From NCBI RefSeq assembly GCF_001753165.1, contig NZ_CP017448.1, forward strand, positions 1,506,462-1,570,461: a DNA stretch of 64,000 nt, given 5' to 3'. The position numbers and the translations under genes were made by a program. Source of the stretch: Acidihalobacter aeolianus (GTDB taxonomy: Bacteria > Pseudomonadota > Gammaproteobacteria > DSM-5130 > Acidihalobacteraceae). Shown here one piece after another: positions 56,276 to 64,000 of the stretch (its first letter is position 1; each line of letters begins with the position of its first letter). The notes under the pieces were generated by a model that saw nothing but the letters and a program-made list of their open reading frames with translations, did not search any database and was not told the origin of the DNA.

Positions 56276-58129
56276 ATGAATCGCTACCCCCTCTGGAAAT
56301 ACCTGCTGATCGTCGCGGTCGTCGTAGTCGGTCTGCTTTATGCGCTGCCGAATCTGTATGGCGAAGACCCCGCCATACAGATCTCGCACCGCGACACACC
56401 GGTGAGCGACGCCCTCGGCGCCCAGCTCGGCTCGATCCTCGACAAGGAGCATATTCGTTACAAGCGCATCGAACATGAGAACAATACCTATCTGATCCGC
56501 TTCTACGACACTGAGGAGCAGCTCAAGGCGATCGATCCCCTCAAGTCATCGCTCGGTAACCGTTATATCGTCGCGGTCAATCTAGCGCCGTCCACGCCCA
56601 AGTGGCTGCGTGACCTTGGGGCTCAGCCCATGTATCTCGGACTCGACCTGCGCGGCGGCGTGCACTTCCTGCTGCAGATCGACATGGGAGCGGCGGTCGA
56701 ACAGGTACTGGATCGCGACGAAGCAGGTATTCGCCGCTATCTGATGTCGAAGCAGATCCGTTACACGGAGGTCAGCCGCAACAAGGAAGCGCTGTACATC
56801 GACTTCCCCAACACCGTACAACGCGACAAGGCCCAAGGCGTCCTCGGCAGCGAATACTCCGATCTGAGCTTCACGCCGGTACAGCATGCCGGCATGCCGG
56901 CACTGGCTGCGCACATGAGTCAGGCCGCGCTGGCGCAGACGCAGCGCTATGCCATGGAGCAGAACATCACCACCCTGCGTAACCGCGTCAACGAACTCGG
57001 CGTGGCCGAACCCGTGATCCAGCAGCAGGGCAAGGATCGCATCGTGGTCGAACTCCCGGGCGTACAGGATACGGCGCGTGCCAAGGATATCCTCGGCGCA
57101 ACGGCCGGCCTCGAATTCCGCCTGGTCTCGCGCCAGGGGGATGCTGCCCAGGCAGCCAGTACGGGCAACGTGCCGCCGAATACTCGCCTGTTCCACGAGC
57201 GAGATGGGCAGCCGATTCTACTGCAGCGCCATGTCATCCTGACCGGCGACTACGTGGTCAATGCGGCGTCCGGTTTCGCTCAGCAGAGCAATTCACCCGC
57301 GGTGTTCATCACCCTCAACGCCGAGGGCGCGCATCTAATGAGCGATGCGACGCGCAACAATGTCGGCAGGCTGATGGCGGTGGTCTACATCGAAAGCAAG
57401 CCGGTGACCGAGAAGATCAACGGCAAGTCGGTGGTGACGCACAAGAAGACTGAAGAGGTCATCAACGTAGCACGCATTCAGGAGCAGCTCGGCAAGCGCT
57501 TCCAGATTACCGGCTTGGACAGCCCGCAACAGGCACGCAATCTCGCGCTGCTGCTGCGTGCCGGTTCGCTCGCCGCGCCGATGACGATCATCGAAGAACG
57601 TACCGTCGGCCCGAGCCTCGGCAAGGAAAATATCCAACAGGGATTCAACTCGGCGGTGATAGGGTTCCTGCTGGTGGTGTTGTTCATGGCGGTTTACTAC
57701 CGCCTGTTCGGACTGGTCGCCAATCTGGCGCTGATCGCCAATGTGGTGCTGATCGTCGCGGTGATGTCGATGATCCAGGCAACTCTGACGTTGCCGGGCA
57801 TTGCAGGCATAACGCTCACGGTCGGTATGGCCGTGGACGCTAACGTGCTGATATTCGAGCGCATCCGCGAGGAACTTCGGCATGGCAATACCCCACAGGC
57901 GAGCATCCACGCCGGTTATGAGCGCGCCTTCGGAACTATCGCCGACTCGAACATCACGACGCTGATCGCGGCACTGATGTTGTTCGCCTTCGGTACCGGG
58001 CCCGTCAAAGGCTTCGCCGTGACGCTCTCCATTGGCATCGTGACCTCAATGTTCACGGCCATCATGGGTACTCGTGCGGTCGTCAACCTTGTGTACGGCC
58101 GCCGGCGCGTTAAGAGCCTGGCCATTTAG
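56276..58129 (+). CDS. secD: Protein translocase subunit SecD
   Basis: A 617-residue RND-type membrane protein that uses the proton gradient to complete protein export. The D1 motif LGLDLRGGVHFLLQIDM near residue 118, a large periplasmic domain (NRVNELGVAEPVIQQQGKDRIVVELPG), and six helices with the D5/D6 motifs TLTVGMAVDANVLIFERIREEL and SNITTLIAALMLFAFGTGPVKGFAVTLSIGI. Length is the family norm. It begins 24 bases after yajC. Confidence 0.97.
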   Translation: MNRYPLWKYLLIVAVVVVGLLYALPNLYGEDPAIQISHRDTPVSDALGAQLGSILDKEHIRYKRIEHENNTYLIRFYDTEEQLKAIDPLKSSLGNRYIVAVNLAPSTPKWLRDLGAQPMYLGLDLRGGVHFLLQIDMGAAVEQVLDRDEAGIRRYLMSKQIRYTEVSRNKEALYIDFPNTVQRDKAQGVLGSEYSDLSFTPVQHAGMPALAAHMSQAALAQTQRYAMEQNITTLRNRVNELGVAEPVIQQQGKDRIVVELPGVQDTARAKDILGATAGLEFRLVSRQGDAAQAASTGNVPPNTRLFHERDGQPILLQRHVILTGDYVVNAASGFAQQSNSPAVFITLNAEGAHLMSDATRNNVGRLMAVVYIESKPVTEKINGKSVVTHKKTEEVINVARIQEQLGKRFQITGLDSPQQARNLALLLRAGSLAAPMTIIEERTVGPSLGKENIQQGFNSAVIGFLLVVLFMAVYYRLFGLVANLALIANVVLIVAVMSMIQATLTLPGIAGITLTVGMAVDANVLIFERIREELRHGNTPQASIHAGYERAFGTIADSNITTLIAALMLFAFGTGPVKGFAVTLSIGIVTSMFTAIMGTRAVVNLVYGRRRVKSLAI

Positions 58130-58145
58130 AGAGCGCGGACAGATC

Positions 58146-59075
58146 ATGTTTCAGTTCAAGCAGACCAATATCAACTTCATGGGCAAGCGCCATTGGTGGA
58201 TGGCGATGTCCGCGGTTCTGGTGATCATATCGATCGCAGCGCTGGCCACTCGGGGGCTGAATTTCGGTATCGACTTTACCGGTGGCACGGTGGTTGAGGT
58301 GCATTACGCCAAATCCGTACCCCTGTCCAAGGTGCGAGAGACCCTGCATTCGCATGGGTTCAAGGATGCGCAGGCGACCAATATCGGCACGGCGCAGGAT
58401 GTGATGATCCGCGTTGCTCCCCACCCACACGAAGACCGTTCCAAGATCGGCGATGAGGTGCTGTCGGTACTGCAGCAGGCCGGTGACGGTCAGGTCATGC
58501 TGCGCAAGGTTGAATTCGTCGGCCCTGTGGTCGGCAAGGAGCTACGCCAGGACGGCAGTCTGGCACTGCTCTACACGATGATCGCCATCCTGATCTATGT
58601 GGCCTTCCGTTTCGAGTATCGTCTTGCGATAGGCGCGGTCATCGCCTCGATGCACGACATCATCGTGACGCTTGGTGTGTTCTCTCTGAGCGGCCTGGAA
58701 TTCAATCTCACGGTTTTGGCCGCGTTGCTGGCACTGCTGGGGTACTCGCTCAACGACACCATCGTGGTCTACGACCGAATCCGCGAGAATTTCCGCCGCA
58801 TGCGTAAGGGCACGCCTGTCGACGTGGTGAATACCGCCGTCAATCAGACCCTGTCGCGTACCGTGATGACCTCGTTTACCGTGGTACTGGTATTGCTGTC
58901 GCTGTTCTTCCTCGGCGGCAGCGTGATTCACAACTTCTCGCTGGCGTTGCTGGTCGGCGTGGTCTTCGGCACGTATTCATCGGTATACATTGCCAGTTCG
59001 CTCGCGCTGCTGCTTGGAATCAGCAAGGCCGACCTAATGCCGGCCAAGAAGGGTGAGGTCGACGACCGACCGTAA
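58146..59075 (+). CDS. secF: Protein translocase subunit SecF
   Basis: A 309-residue partner of SecD. First helix WMAMSAVLVIISIAAL, then GLNFGIDFTGGTVVEV (D1-like), LGYSLNDTIVVYDRIRENFR and TSFTVVLVLLSLFFLGGSVIHNF as in SecF. The ATG at 58146 is right after secD (17 bases). The chain is complete; a small charged tail ends it (AKKGEVDDRP). Confidence 0.96.
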   Translation: MFQFKQTNINFMGKRHWWMAMSAVLVIISIAALATRGLNFGIDFTGGTVVEVHYAKSVPLSKVRETLHSHGFKDAQATNIGTAQDVMIRVAPHPHEDRSKIGDEVLSVLQQAGDGQVMLRKVEFVGPVVGKELRQDGSLALLYTMIAILIYVAFRFEYRLAIGAVIASMHDIIVTLGVFSLSGLEFNLTVLAALLALLGYSLNDTIVVYDRIRENFRRMRKGTPVDVVNTAVNQTLSRTVMTSFTVVLVLLSLFFLGGSVIHNFSLALLVGVVFGTYSSVYIASSLALLLGISKADLMPAKKGEVDDRP

Positions 59076-59111
59076 GCGCAAGGGAGCCTCTCTAGGGTAG
59101 AAGGGGCGTCG

Positions 59112-59897
59112 TCAGCCTTTGGTGTTTTGGTGGATATTGCCGAGCATATGGCGCAACACTTTAGGTGTCGCTGCGACAATATCTCCGCTTTGCGCGTAAC
59201 CATCGCCACCGGAGAAGTCGCTCACCAGCCCGCCGGCTTCCATGACCAACAGCGCGCCGGCTGCAAGATCCCAAGGCATGAGTCCGGACTCCCAGTAACC
59301 GTCCAGCCGACCTGCCGCAACATAAGCGAGATCCAGCGCAGCGGAACCTGCGCGCCGGATGCCCGCAGGCTGCCCGATGAAGCTGCGCATGATGCGCAGA
59401 TACCCGTCGATGTCCTGGTGCTCGCGGAACGGAATGCCTGTGCCGAGCAGAGCGCCATCGAGACCAACGCGTGAACTGACACGGATGCGCCGGTTGTTCA
59501 GTGTTGCGCCGGCGCCGCGTGTAGCGGAGAACAGCTCGTCCTTGAACGGATCGTAGACCACACCTTGCTCCAAACGCCCGCGACAACGCAGGGCGATGGA
59601 CACCGCATACTGCGGGAAACCGTGCAGATAGTTCGTGGTGCCGTCCAGCGGGTCGATGACCCATTCGAACTCGTTGCCGTCACTGTGACCGCTTTCCTCG
59701 GCGAGGATGGCATGATCCGGATAGGCCTTGCGTAGGGTCCGTATAATGACCTCTTCGGCCTGGCGGTCCACTTCGCTGACGTAGTCGTTGCGCTGCTTAT
59801 TCTCGATGGTCAAGGAATCGATGCGCGCACTGTTACGCAGCAGCACGGTTCCGGCTGCGCGGGCGGCCTTGATGGCGGTATTGAGAAATGGATGCAT
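59112..59897 (-). CDS. suhB: Inositol-1-monophosphatase family protein
   Basis: A 261-residue phosphatase. The metal site is seen in ILAEESG, then WVIDPLDGTTNYLHGFPQYAVSIAL (residues 82-105), and the C-terminal GYWESGLMPWDLAAGALLVMEAGG. This is SuhB, which in gammaproteobacteria also helps rRNA antitermination. The ATG at 59897 gives MHPFLNTAIKAARAAG, the usual start. It is divergent from trmJ and convergent with secF. Confidence 0.94.
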   Translation of the reverse strand: MHPFLNTAIKAARAAGTVLLRNSARIDSLTIENKQRNDYVSEVDRQAEEVIIRTLRKAYPDHAILAEESGHSDGNEFEWVIDPLDGTTNYLHGFPQYAVSIALRCRGRLEQGVVYDPFKDELFSATRGAGATLNNRRIRVSSRVGLDGALLGTGIPFREHQDIDGYLRIMRSFIGQPAGIRRAGSAALDLAYVAAGRLDGYWESGLMPWDLAAGALLVMEAGGLVSDFSGGDGYAQSGDIVAATPKVLRHMLGNIHQNTKG

Positions 59898-59983
59898 GAT
59901 GCGGAATCGAATAAAGACGGGGGCGAAAGGATACCAGACTCGGCGACGGATTGATCTCGTCGACAGCAAAAGGAAACGCAGCC

Positions 59984-60739
59984 ATGCTTGATCTCTCGCG
60001 GATTCGCATCGTTCTCGTGGAACCATCGCACCCGGGCAACATCGGTGCCGCCGCTCGTGCCATGAAGACGATGGGACTGAGCCGGCTGTATCTCGTATCG
60101 CCGGAACAATACCCACACGCGGAGGCGACCGCCCGGGCATCTGGTGCGGATGACATTTTGGCCAGCGCCGTTGTCTGCAACGATCTCGATGCCGCCCTGA
60201 GCGGCACGACCCTGGTGTTCGGGACCAGTGCACGTGCGCGCAACCTAGAATGGCCGACGATTCCTCCGCGCGCCGCGGCCGAAGCCGTTACACATGAACC
60301 CGAAGGGGAGGTCGCGCTGTTGTTCGGACGCGAACGCAGCGGTTTGACCAATGAGGAACTGGAGCGCTGCCATTACCGAGTGCATATCCCGGCCAACCCG
60401 AATTACAGCTCGCTCAATCTGGCCTCCGCTGTGCAGATACTGTGTTACGAACTGGCGCTTGTTGCAGATCACGAGGTCGTCAATCCGCAGACCCGCGAAA
60501 CAACGAGCGAGGTTGGCGAATCGTTTGCAGACCAGATCGACGTCGAACGCTTCTATGCCCACCTGGAACAGGCATTGGTCGAGATAGACTTCCTCGACCC
60601 CGATAATCCGCGCCAACTCATGCGCCGGCTCAAGCGTTTATTCAATCGCACAAGGCTTCTACATACAGAGGTCAACTTGCTGCGTGGTATCCTGACCGCC
60701 GCCCAGCGCCAGGCACGCCTGGCTTCGGGCAAGAAATAA
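59984..60739 (+). CDS. trmJ: tRNA (cytidine/uridine-2'-O)-methyltransferase TrmJ
   Basis: A 251-residue SPOUT methyltransferase acting on tRNA position 32. [31 protein letters not shown] at the start and [42 protein letters not shown] are the SPOUT knot and SAM site. AAAGGAAACGCAGCC precedes the ATG. It lies 38 bases before cysE; the trmJ-cysE-iscR order is common in gammaproteobacteria. Confidence 0.95.
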   Translation: MLDLSRIRIVLVEPSHPGNIGAAARAMKTMGLSRLYLVSPEQYPHAEATARASGADDILASAVVCNDLDAALSGTTLVFGTSARARNLEWPTIPPRAAAEAVTHEPEGEVALLFGRERSGLTNEELERCHYRVHIPANPNYSSLNLASAVQILCYELALVADHEVVNPQTRETTSEVGESFADQIDVERFYAHLEQALVEIDFLDPDNPRQLMRRLKRLFNRTRLLHTEVNLLRGILTAAQRQARLASGKK

Positions 60740-60777
60740 GGGCTGACAGAAGCCGATTGCCGCAAGGAATAATACTT

Positions 60778-61584
60778 ATGTTCGAACGTCTGCGTGAGGA
60801 TATCCGGTGCGTTTTCGAACGCGACCCCGCCGCACGCACCACCTTCGAGATACTCACCACCTATCCGGGCGTGCATGCCGTGCTGTTACATCGCGCGAGC
60901 CACTGGCTGTGGCACAATGGCATGCGCTGGCCGGCTAGAGTCCTGTCAGCGTTCGCACGTTGGTGGACGGGCATAGAAATTCATCCTGGGGCTATCATCG
61001 GTCGTCGTTTTTTCATCGACCATGGTATGGGGGTGGTCATCGGCGAGACCGCCGAAATTGGCGACGACTGCACGCTCTATCATGGCGTCACCCTGGGTGG
61101 CACATCCTGGGAACCTGGCAAACGCCATCCGACACTGGGCAATAACGTGGTCATCGGCGCCGGTGCCAAGATTCTGGGGCCCTTGCGCCTGGGTGACGGC
61201 AGCCGTGTTGGCTCCAACGCTGTCGTCCTCAAGGACGTGCCTGAAAATGCGACCGCAGTGGGCATACCCGCGCATATTGTGCGGCGCGGCGAGGACGCCA
61301 ATGCCGAACGGCGCCAGGCCTTTGCCAGCAAACTCGGCTTCGACGCTTATGGCGTGACCCGCGATCTTCCGGATCCAGTCGCGCATGCCATAGATTGTCT
61401 GCTCGACCACACTCATCTCGTGGATGATCGGCTGGCCCAGCTTTGCCGTGCGGTGCGTGATCTGGGCGGAGAAATCGAAGCCGCCCAGCTCCCGCCCATC
61501 GCGCACTGCGAGCTCGATTCAAGCGTGGCGGAAGCGTCGGATGACAAGACGGATTCACCTCGCGAGAGGACGCGTAATAGTTGA
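60778..61584 (+). CDS. cysE: Serine O-acetyltransferase
   Basis: A 268-residue left-handed beta-helix acetyltransferase, the first step of cysteine synthesis. [31 protein letters not shown] begins it, [43 protein letters not shown] has the hexapeptide repeats and catalytic His, and [28 protein letters not shown] ends the helix. It supplies cysteine that IscS, encoded just after, uses as sulfur donor. The ATG at 60778 is supported by AAGGAATAAT; an in-frame TTG 21 bases earlier is possible. Confidence 0.95.
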   Translation: MFERLREDIRCVFERDPAARTTFEILTTYPGVHAVLLHRASHWLWHNGMRWPARVLSAFARWWTGIEIHPGAIIGRRFFIDHGMGVVIGETAEIGDDCTLYHGVTLGGTSWEPGKRHPTLGNNVVIGAGAKILGPLRLGDGSRVGSNAVVLKDVPENATAVGIPAHIVRRGEDANAERRQAFASKLGFDAYGVTRDLPDPVAHAIDCLLDHTHLVDDRLAQLCRAVRDLGGEIEAAQLPPIAHCELDSSVAEASDDKTDSPRERTRNS

Positions 61585-61601
61585 CTAATTCGCTATGTTA
61601 T
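61577..61601 (+). promoter_or_regulatory. Candidate type-1 IscR binding site before iscR
   Basis: ATAGTTGACTAATTCGCTATG matches the left half of the Fe-S-IscR consensus (ATASYYGACTRWWWY) at every position; the right half is degenerate. It also contains a TTGACT -35 element with TAGTCT 18 bases on. It lies 37 bases before the iscR ATG, as expected for autoregulation. Confidence 0.55.
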
Positions 61602-61637
61602 TGCTAGTCTAGCGTCAAGGTTCGCAAGGGAGCAGCC

Positions 61638-62036
61638 ATGAAACTGACCACAAAGGGAAGATACGCCGTTACGGCCATGTTGGATATCGCCCTGCATAAT
61701 GAGGCAGGCCCGGTCACGCTGGCGGATGTATCTACGCGTCAGGGTATCTCATTATCCTATCTGGAGCAGCTGTTTGCGCGCTTGCGCAAATCCCAGCTCG
61801 TCGTCAGCACGCGTGGTCCTGGAGGTGGTTACAATCTTGCGCGCGATGCGGATGGTATCGCCGTGGGTGATGTCATCAGCGCAGTCGATGAAGTGATCGA
61901 CGCTACTCGATGCGGCGGCGACGGAGATTGCCAAAACCGTGAGCGTTGCCTGACCCACGATTTGTGGAGCGACCTCAGCGAACAGATACGCGAATTTCTG
62001 GGCTCCGTTAGCCTGGGTGAACTGATGCGTCGCTAG
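61638..62036 (+). CDS. iscR: Fe-S cluster regulator IscR
   Basis: A 132-residue Rrf2-family regulator. [18 protein letters not shown] opens the winged helix, [33 protein letters not shown] is the wing, and [13 protein letters not shown] has the three cysteines at the usual spacing that hold a 2Fe-2S cluster. It represses the isc genes when cluster supply is sufficient. The tail after the cysteines is short compared with E. coli IscR (162 residues). AAGGGAGCAGCC precedes the ATG. Confidence 0.95.
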   Translation: MKLTTKGRYAVTAMLDIALHNEAGPVTLADVSTRQGISLSYLEQLFARLRKSQLVVSTRGPGGGYNLARDADGIAVGDVISAVDEVIDATRCGGDGDCQNRERCLTHDLWSDLSEQIREFLGSVSLGELMRR

Positions 62037-62170
62037 GGTGTGCGCGAAGTGGCCGAACGCCAGATCGCACTGCATCAGCGTCAGCGCAACGAAGACGGAC
62101 TGAACATACAGGCCGTCGCATCGGCATCGCCGGTGCGCAACGGCATCTGAGTATGCGGAGAGGTATGGCG

Positions 62171-63394
62171 ATGGACGCGAAGGAGAGGCCGATTTATTTG
62201 GACTATGCGGCGACGACGCCGGTGGACGGGCGAGTTGCGCAGCTGATGTGCACGTATCTGACGCGTGAGGGCGTGTACGGCAATGCCGCATCGCGCAGCC
62301 ACGCCTTCGGCTGGGAGGCCGAGGCGGCGGTGGAGAACGCCCGTGCCGAGGTGGCCCGCCTGATCAACGCCGATCCCAAGGAGATCGTGTGGACCAGCGG
62401 CGCGACCGAGTCGGACAACCTCGCGATCAAGGGCGTGATGCACTTCTACGCCCGCAAGGGCCGGCACATGGTCACCAGCAAGACCGAGCACAAGGCGGTG
62501 CTGGACACCTGCCGGCAGCTTGAGCGCGAGGGCTGCGAGGTGACCTATCTCGATCCCGAGCCGAACGGCCTGATTGATCTGGGCAAGCTCGAGGCGGCGC
62601 TGCGCGAGGACACCGTGCTGGTCTCGCTGATGCACGTCAACAACGAGATCGGCGTGATCCAGGACCTCAAGGCGGTAAGCGCGCTGACCCGTGCGCGGGG
62701 CATCCTGCTGCATGTGGATGCCGCGCAGTCCGCCGGCAAGGTGCCGCTGGACGTGCAGGCTCTGGACATCGACCTGGCCAGCCTCTCGGGGCACAAGATG
62801 TACGGCCCCAAGGGCATCGGTGCGCTGTACGTGCGGCGCAAGCCGCGGGTGCGCCTGGAGGCGCAGATGCACGGCGGCGGGCACGAGCGCGGCATGCGCT
62901 CCGGCACCCTGGCGACGCACCAGATCGTCGGCATGGGCGAGGCCGCCCGGCTGGCGCGCGAGGAAATGGGGGCCGACCTCGAACGCATCCGCGGCCTGCG
63001 CGACCGGCTGTGGGCCGGGGTCAACGACCTCGAGGCCGTCTATCTCAACGGCGACCTGGCGCACGGCTACCCCGGGGTCCTCAACGTCAGCTTTGCCTAC
63101 GTGGAGGGCGAGAGCCTGCTGATGGCGCTCAAGGAACTGGCGGTCTCCTCTGGTTCGGCGTGCACCTCGGCGAGTCTCGAGCCGAGCTACGTGCTGCGCG
63201 CGCTGGGGCGCGACGACGAACTGGCGCATAGCTCCATCCGCTTCTCGATCGGCCGCTACACCACGGCCGAGGAGATCGACTATGCGGTCTCGCTCATCCG
63301 CACGGCGGTGAACAAGTTGCGTGAGCTCTCGCCGCTGTGGGAGATGTACCAGGCGGGCGTGGACCTCAAGAGCATTCAATGGGCCGCCCACTGA
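62171..63394 (+). CDS. iscS: Cysteine desulfurase IscS
   Basis: A 407-residue PLP enzyme supplying sulfur for Fe-S clusters and tRNA thiolation. [17 protein letters not shown] begins it; [30 protein letters not shown] and [21 protein letters not shown] (PLP lysine) form the core, and [21 protein letters not shown] holds the active-site cysteine loop of group I desulfurases. The ATG at 62171 is chosen for the GGAGAGG seven bases upstream. The tail KSIQWAAH is the normal IscS end that contacts IscU. Confidence 0.97.
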   Translation: MDAKERPIYLDYAATTPVDGRVAQLMCTYLTREGVYGNAASRSHAFGWEAEAAVENARAEVARLINADPKEIVWTSGATESDNLAIKGVMHFYARKGRHMVTSKTEHKAVLDTCRQLEREGCEVTYLDPEPNGLIDLGKLEAALREDTVLVSLMHVNNEIGVIQDLKAVSALTRARGILLHVDAAQSAGKVPLDVQALDIDLASLSGHKMYGPKGIGALYVRRKPRVRLEAQMHGGGHERGMRSGTLATHQIVGMGEAARLAREEMGADLERIRGLRDRLWAGVNDLEAVYLNGDLAHGYPGVLNVSFAYVEGESLLMALKELAVSSGSACTSASLEPSYVLRALGRDDELAHSSIRFSIGRYTTAEEIDYAVSLIRTAVNKLRELSPLWEMYQAGVDLKSIQWAAH

Positions 63395-63425
63395 GGCGGT
63401 AGAACCCGATACGGAGGACCAGAAG

Positions 63426-63830
63426 ATGGCCTACAGCGACAAGGTGATCGACCACTACGAAAACCCCCGCAACGTGGGGAGCCTGGACCAGGTGGACACG
63501 AGCGTGGGCACCGGCATGGTGGGCGCCCCGGCCTGCGGCGACGTGATGAAGCTGCAGATCAAGGTCAACGCCGCGGGCGTGATCGAGGACGCCAAGTTCA
63601 AGACCTACGGCTGCGGCTCGGCGATCGCCAGCTCAAGCCTTCTGACCGAATGGGTCAAGGGCAAGACGCTGGCCGAGGCCGGCGAGATCAAGAACACCCA
63701 GATCGCCGAGGAACTGGCGCTGCCGCCGGTGAAGATCCACTGCTCGGTCCTCGCCGAGGACGCGATCAAGGCCGCCATCGCCGACTACCAGGGTAAACAA
63801 ATTACCCAAGATCACGCTCAGTCCGCCTGA
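63426..63830 (+). CDS. iscU: Fe-S cluster scaffold IscU
   Basis: A 134-residue scaffold. [15 protein letters not shown] starts it, the cluster ligands are in [30 protein letters not shown] and [16 protein letters not shown], and LPPVK is the HscA-binding segment. All three cysteines, the aspartate after the first, and the histidine before the last are present. A few extra residues ([11 protein letters not shown]) follow compared with the usual 128. It lies 31 bases after iscS. Confidence 0.97.
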   Translation: MAYSDKVIDHYENPRNVGSLDQVDTSVGTGMVGAPACGDVMKLQIKVNAAGVIEDAKFKTYGCGSAIASSSLLTEWVKGKTLAEAGEIKNTQIAEELALPPVKIHCSVLAEDAIKAAIADYQGKQITQDHAQSA

Positions 63831-63858
63831 GCTGTGTGACGGAGTGGAGGACCATGCC

Positions 63859-64000
63859 GTGTCGATAACCCTCACCGAATCCGCAGCCAACCGCATGCGA
63901 ACCTTCCTAGATAAACGCGGCAAGGGCGTAGGTGTGCGCCTCGGCGTGAAGACCACCGGATGCTCGGGTATGGCTTACGTGATGGAATTTGTTGACGCGA
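63859..64000 (+). CDS. iscA: Fe-S cluster assembly protein IscA, N-terminal part (runs off window)
   Basis: From a GTG at 63859 the frame reads [21 protein letters not shown] and [20 protein letters not shown], the A-type carrier start with the first ligand cysteine in TGCSG. The last two cysteines lie beyond the window. GGAGTGGAGGACC precedes the start. It follows iscU in the standard isc order. Confidence 0.93.
   Translation, partial: MSITLTESAANRMRTFLDKRGKGVGVRLGVKTTGCSGMAYVMEFVDA

Noticed and set aside
62081-63391. 436-codon minus-strand open frame
   Set aside because: It is the shadow of iscS, rich in His/Arg/Ala as expected for an antisense frame of GC-rich DNA.

Overview
The window is a chromosomal segment from a gammaproteobacterium. 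The evidence is the gene order queA-tgt-yajC-secD-secF beside suhB/trmJ, followed by cysE-iscR-iscS-iscU-iscA, and a PEP-CTERM/exosortase (XrtA-type) regulatory block typical of environmental, exopolysaccharide-forming proteobacteria. I cannot name the genus from sequence alone. The housekeeping part (about 53.7-64 kb) is clearly GC-rich. The left third (about 0.8-18.7 kb) is AT-rich and crowded with transposases and glycosyltransferases, as expected for a transferred surface-polysaccharide locus.

Layout. 1-6.2 kb: insertion-sequence remnants (IS1595, two IS4-type copies in opposite orientation, an IS3 relic) around a broken FkbM methyltransferase, a Wzx-like flippase and a glycosyltransferase. 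6.2-18.7 kb: a sulfotransferase, several family-2 glycosyltransferases, a DUF707-like protein, a GT39-like membrane enzyme, methyltransferases, a polysaccharide deacetylase and an ATP-grasp/low-molecular-weight phosphatase fusion. 19.2-22.6 kb: a phosphatidylserine-decarboxylase-like protein with a tiny membrane partner, a GT4 glycosyltransferase and a WecB-type epimerase. 22.7-29.9 kb: a GC-richer set of a PP-loop ATPase, an SDR, a nitroreductase-like protein, a PEP-CTERM protein behind a near-consensus sigma-54 promoter, a ThiF/E1-like protein and the PEP-CTERM acyltransferase. 30-37.8 kb (minus strand): sugar transferase, PrsK, PrsR and PrsT. 38.2-41.6 kb: CysD and CysNC, which make PAPS. 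41.7-46.6 kb: galE, gapdh, a dihydrolipoamide-dehydrogenase-like gene and a membrane protein.

47-53.5 kb is a decaying defence and mobile island that ends at a tRNA-Leu(CAA) gene. It holds hicAB, a TacAT-type RHH/GNAT toxin-antitoxin pair behind a large perfect palindrome, a reverse transcriptase overlapping a Cas1 gene whose 5' part has been removed by an IS5-family element, small orphan ORFs and an HsdR fragment. No CRISPR array is visible. 53.7-64 kb is the conserved housekeeping block.

How the genes fit together: PAPS from CysD/CysNC can feed the sulfotransferase, so the exported polysaccharide may be sulfated. PrsK/PrsR with sigma-54 can drive the PEP-CTERM protein. The exosortase itself is not in the window. 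The most unusual items are the broken Cas1-RT module, the ThiF/nitroreductase/PP-loop set in the PEP-CTERM locus, the two long G tracts there, and the short CxxCH peptide translationally coupled to the ATP-grasp/phosphatase fusion.
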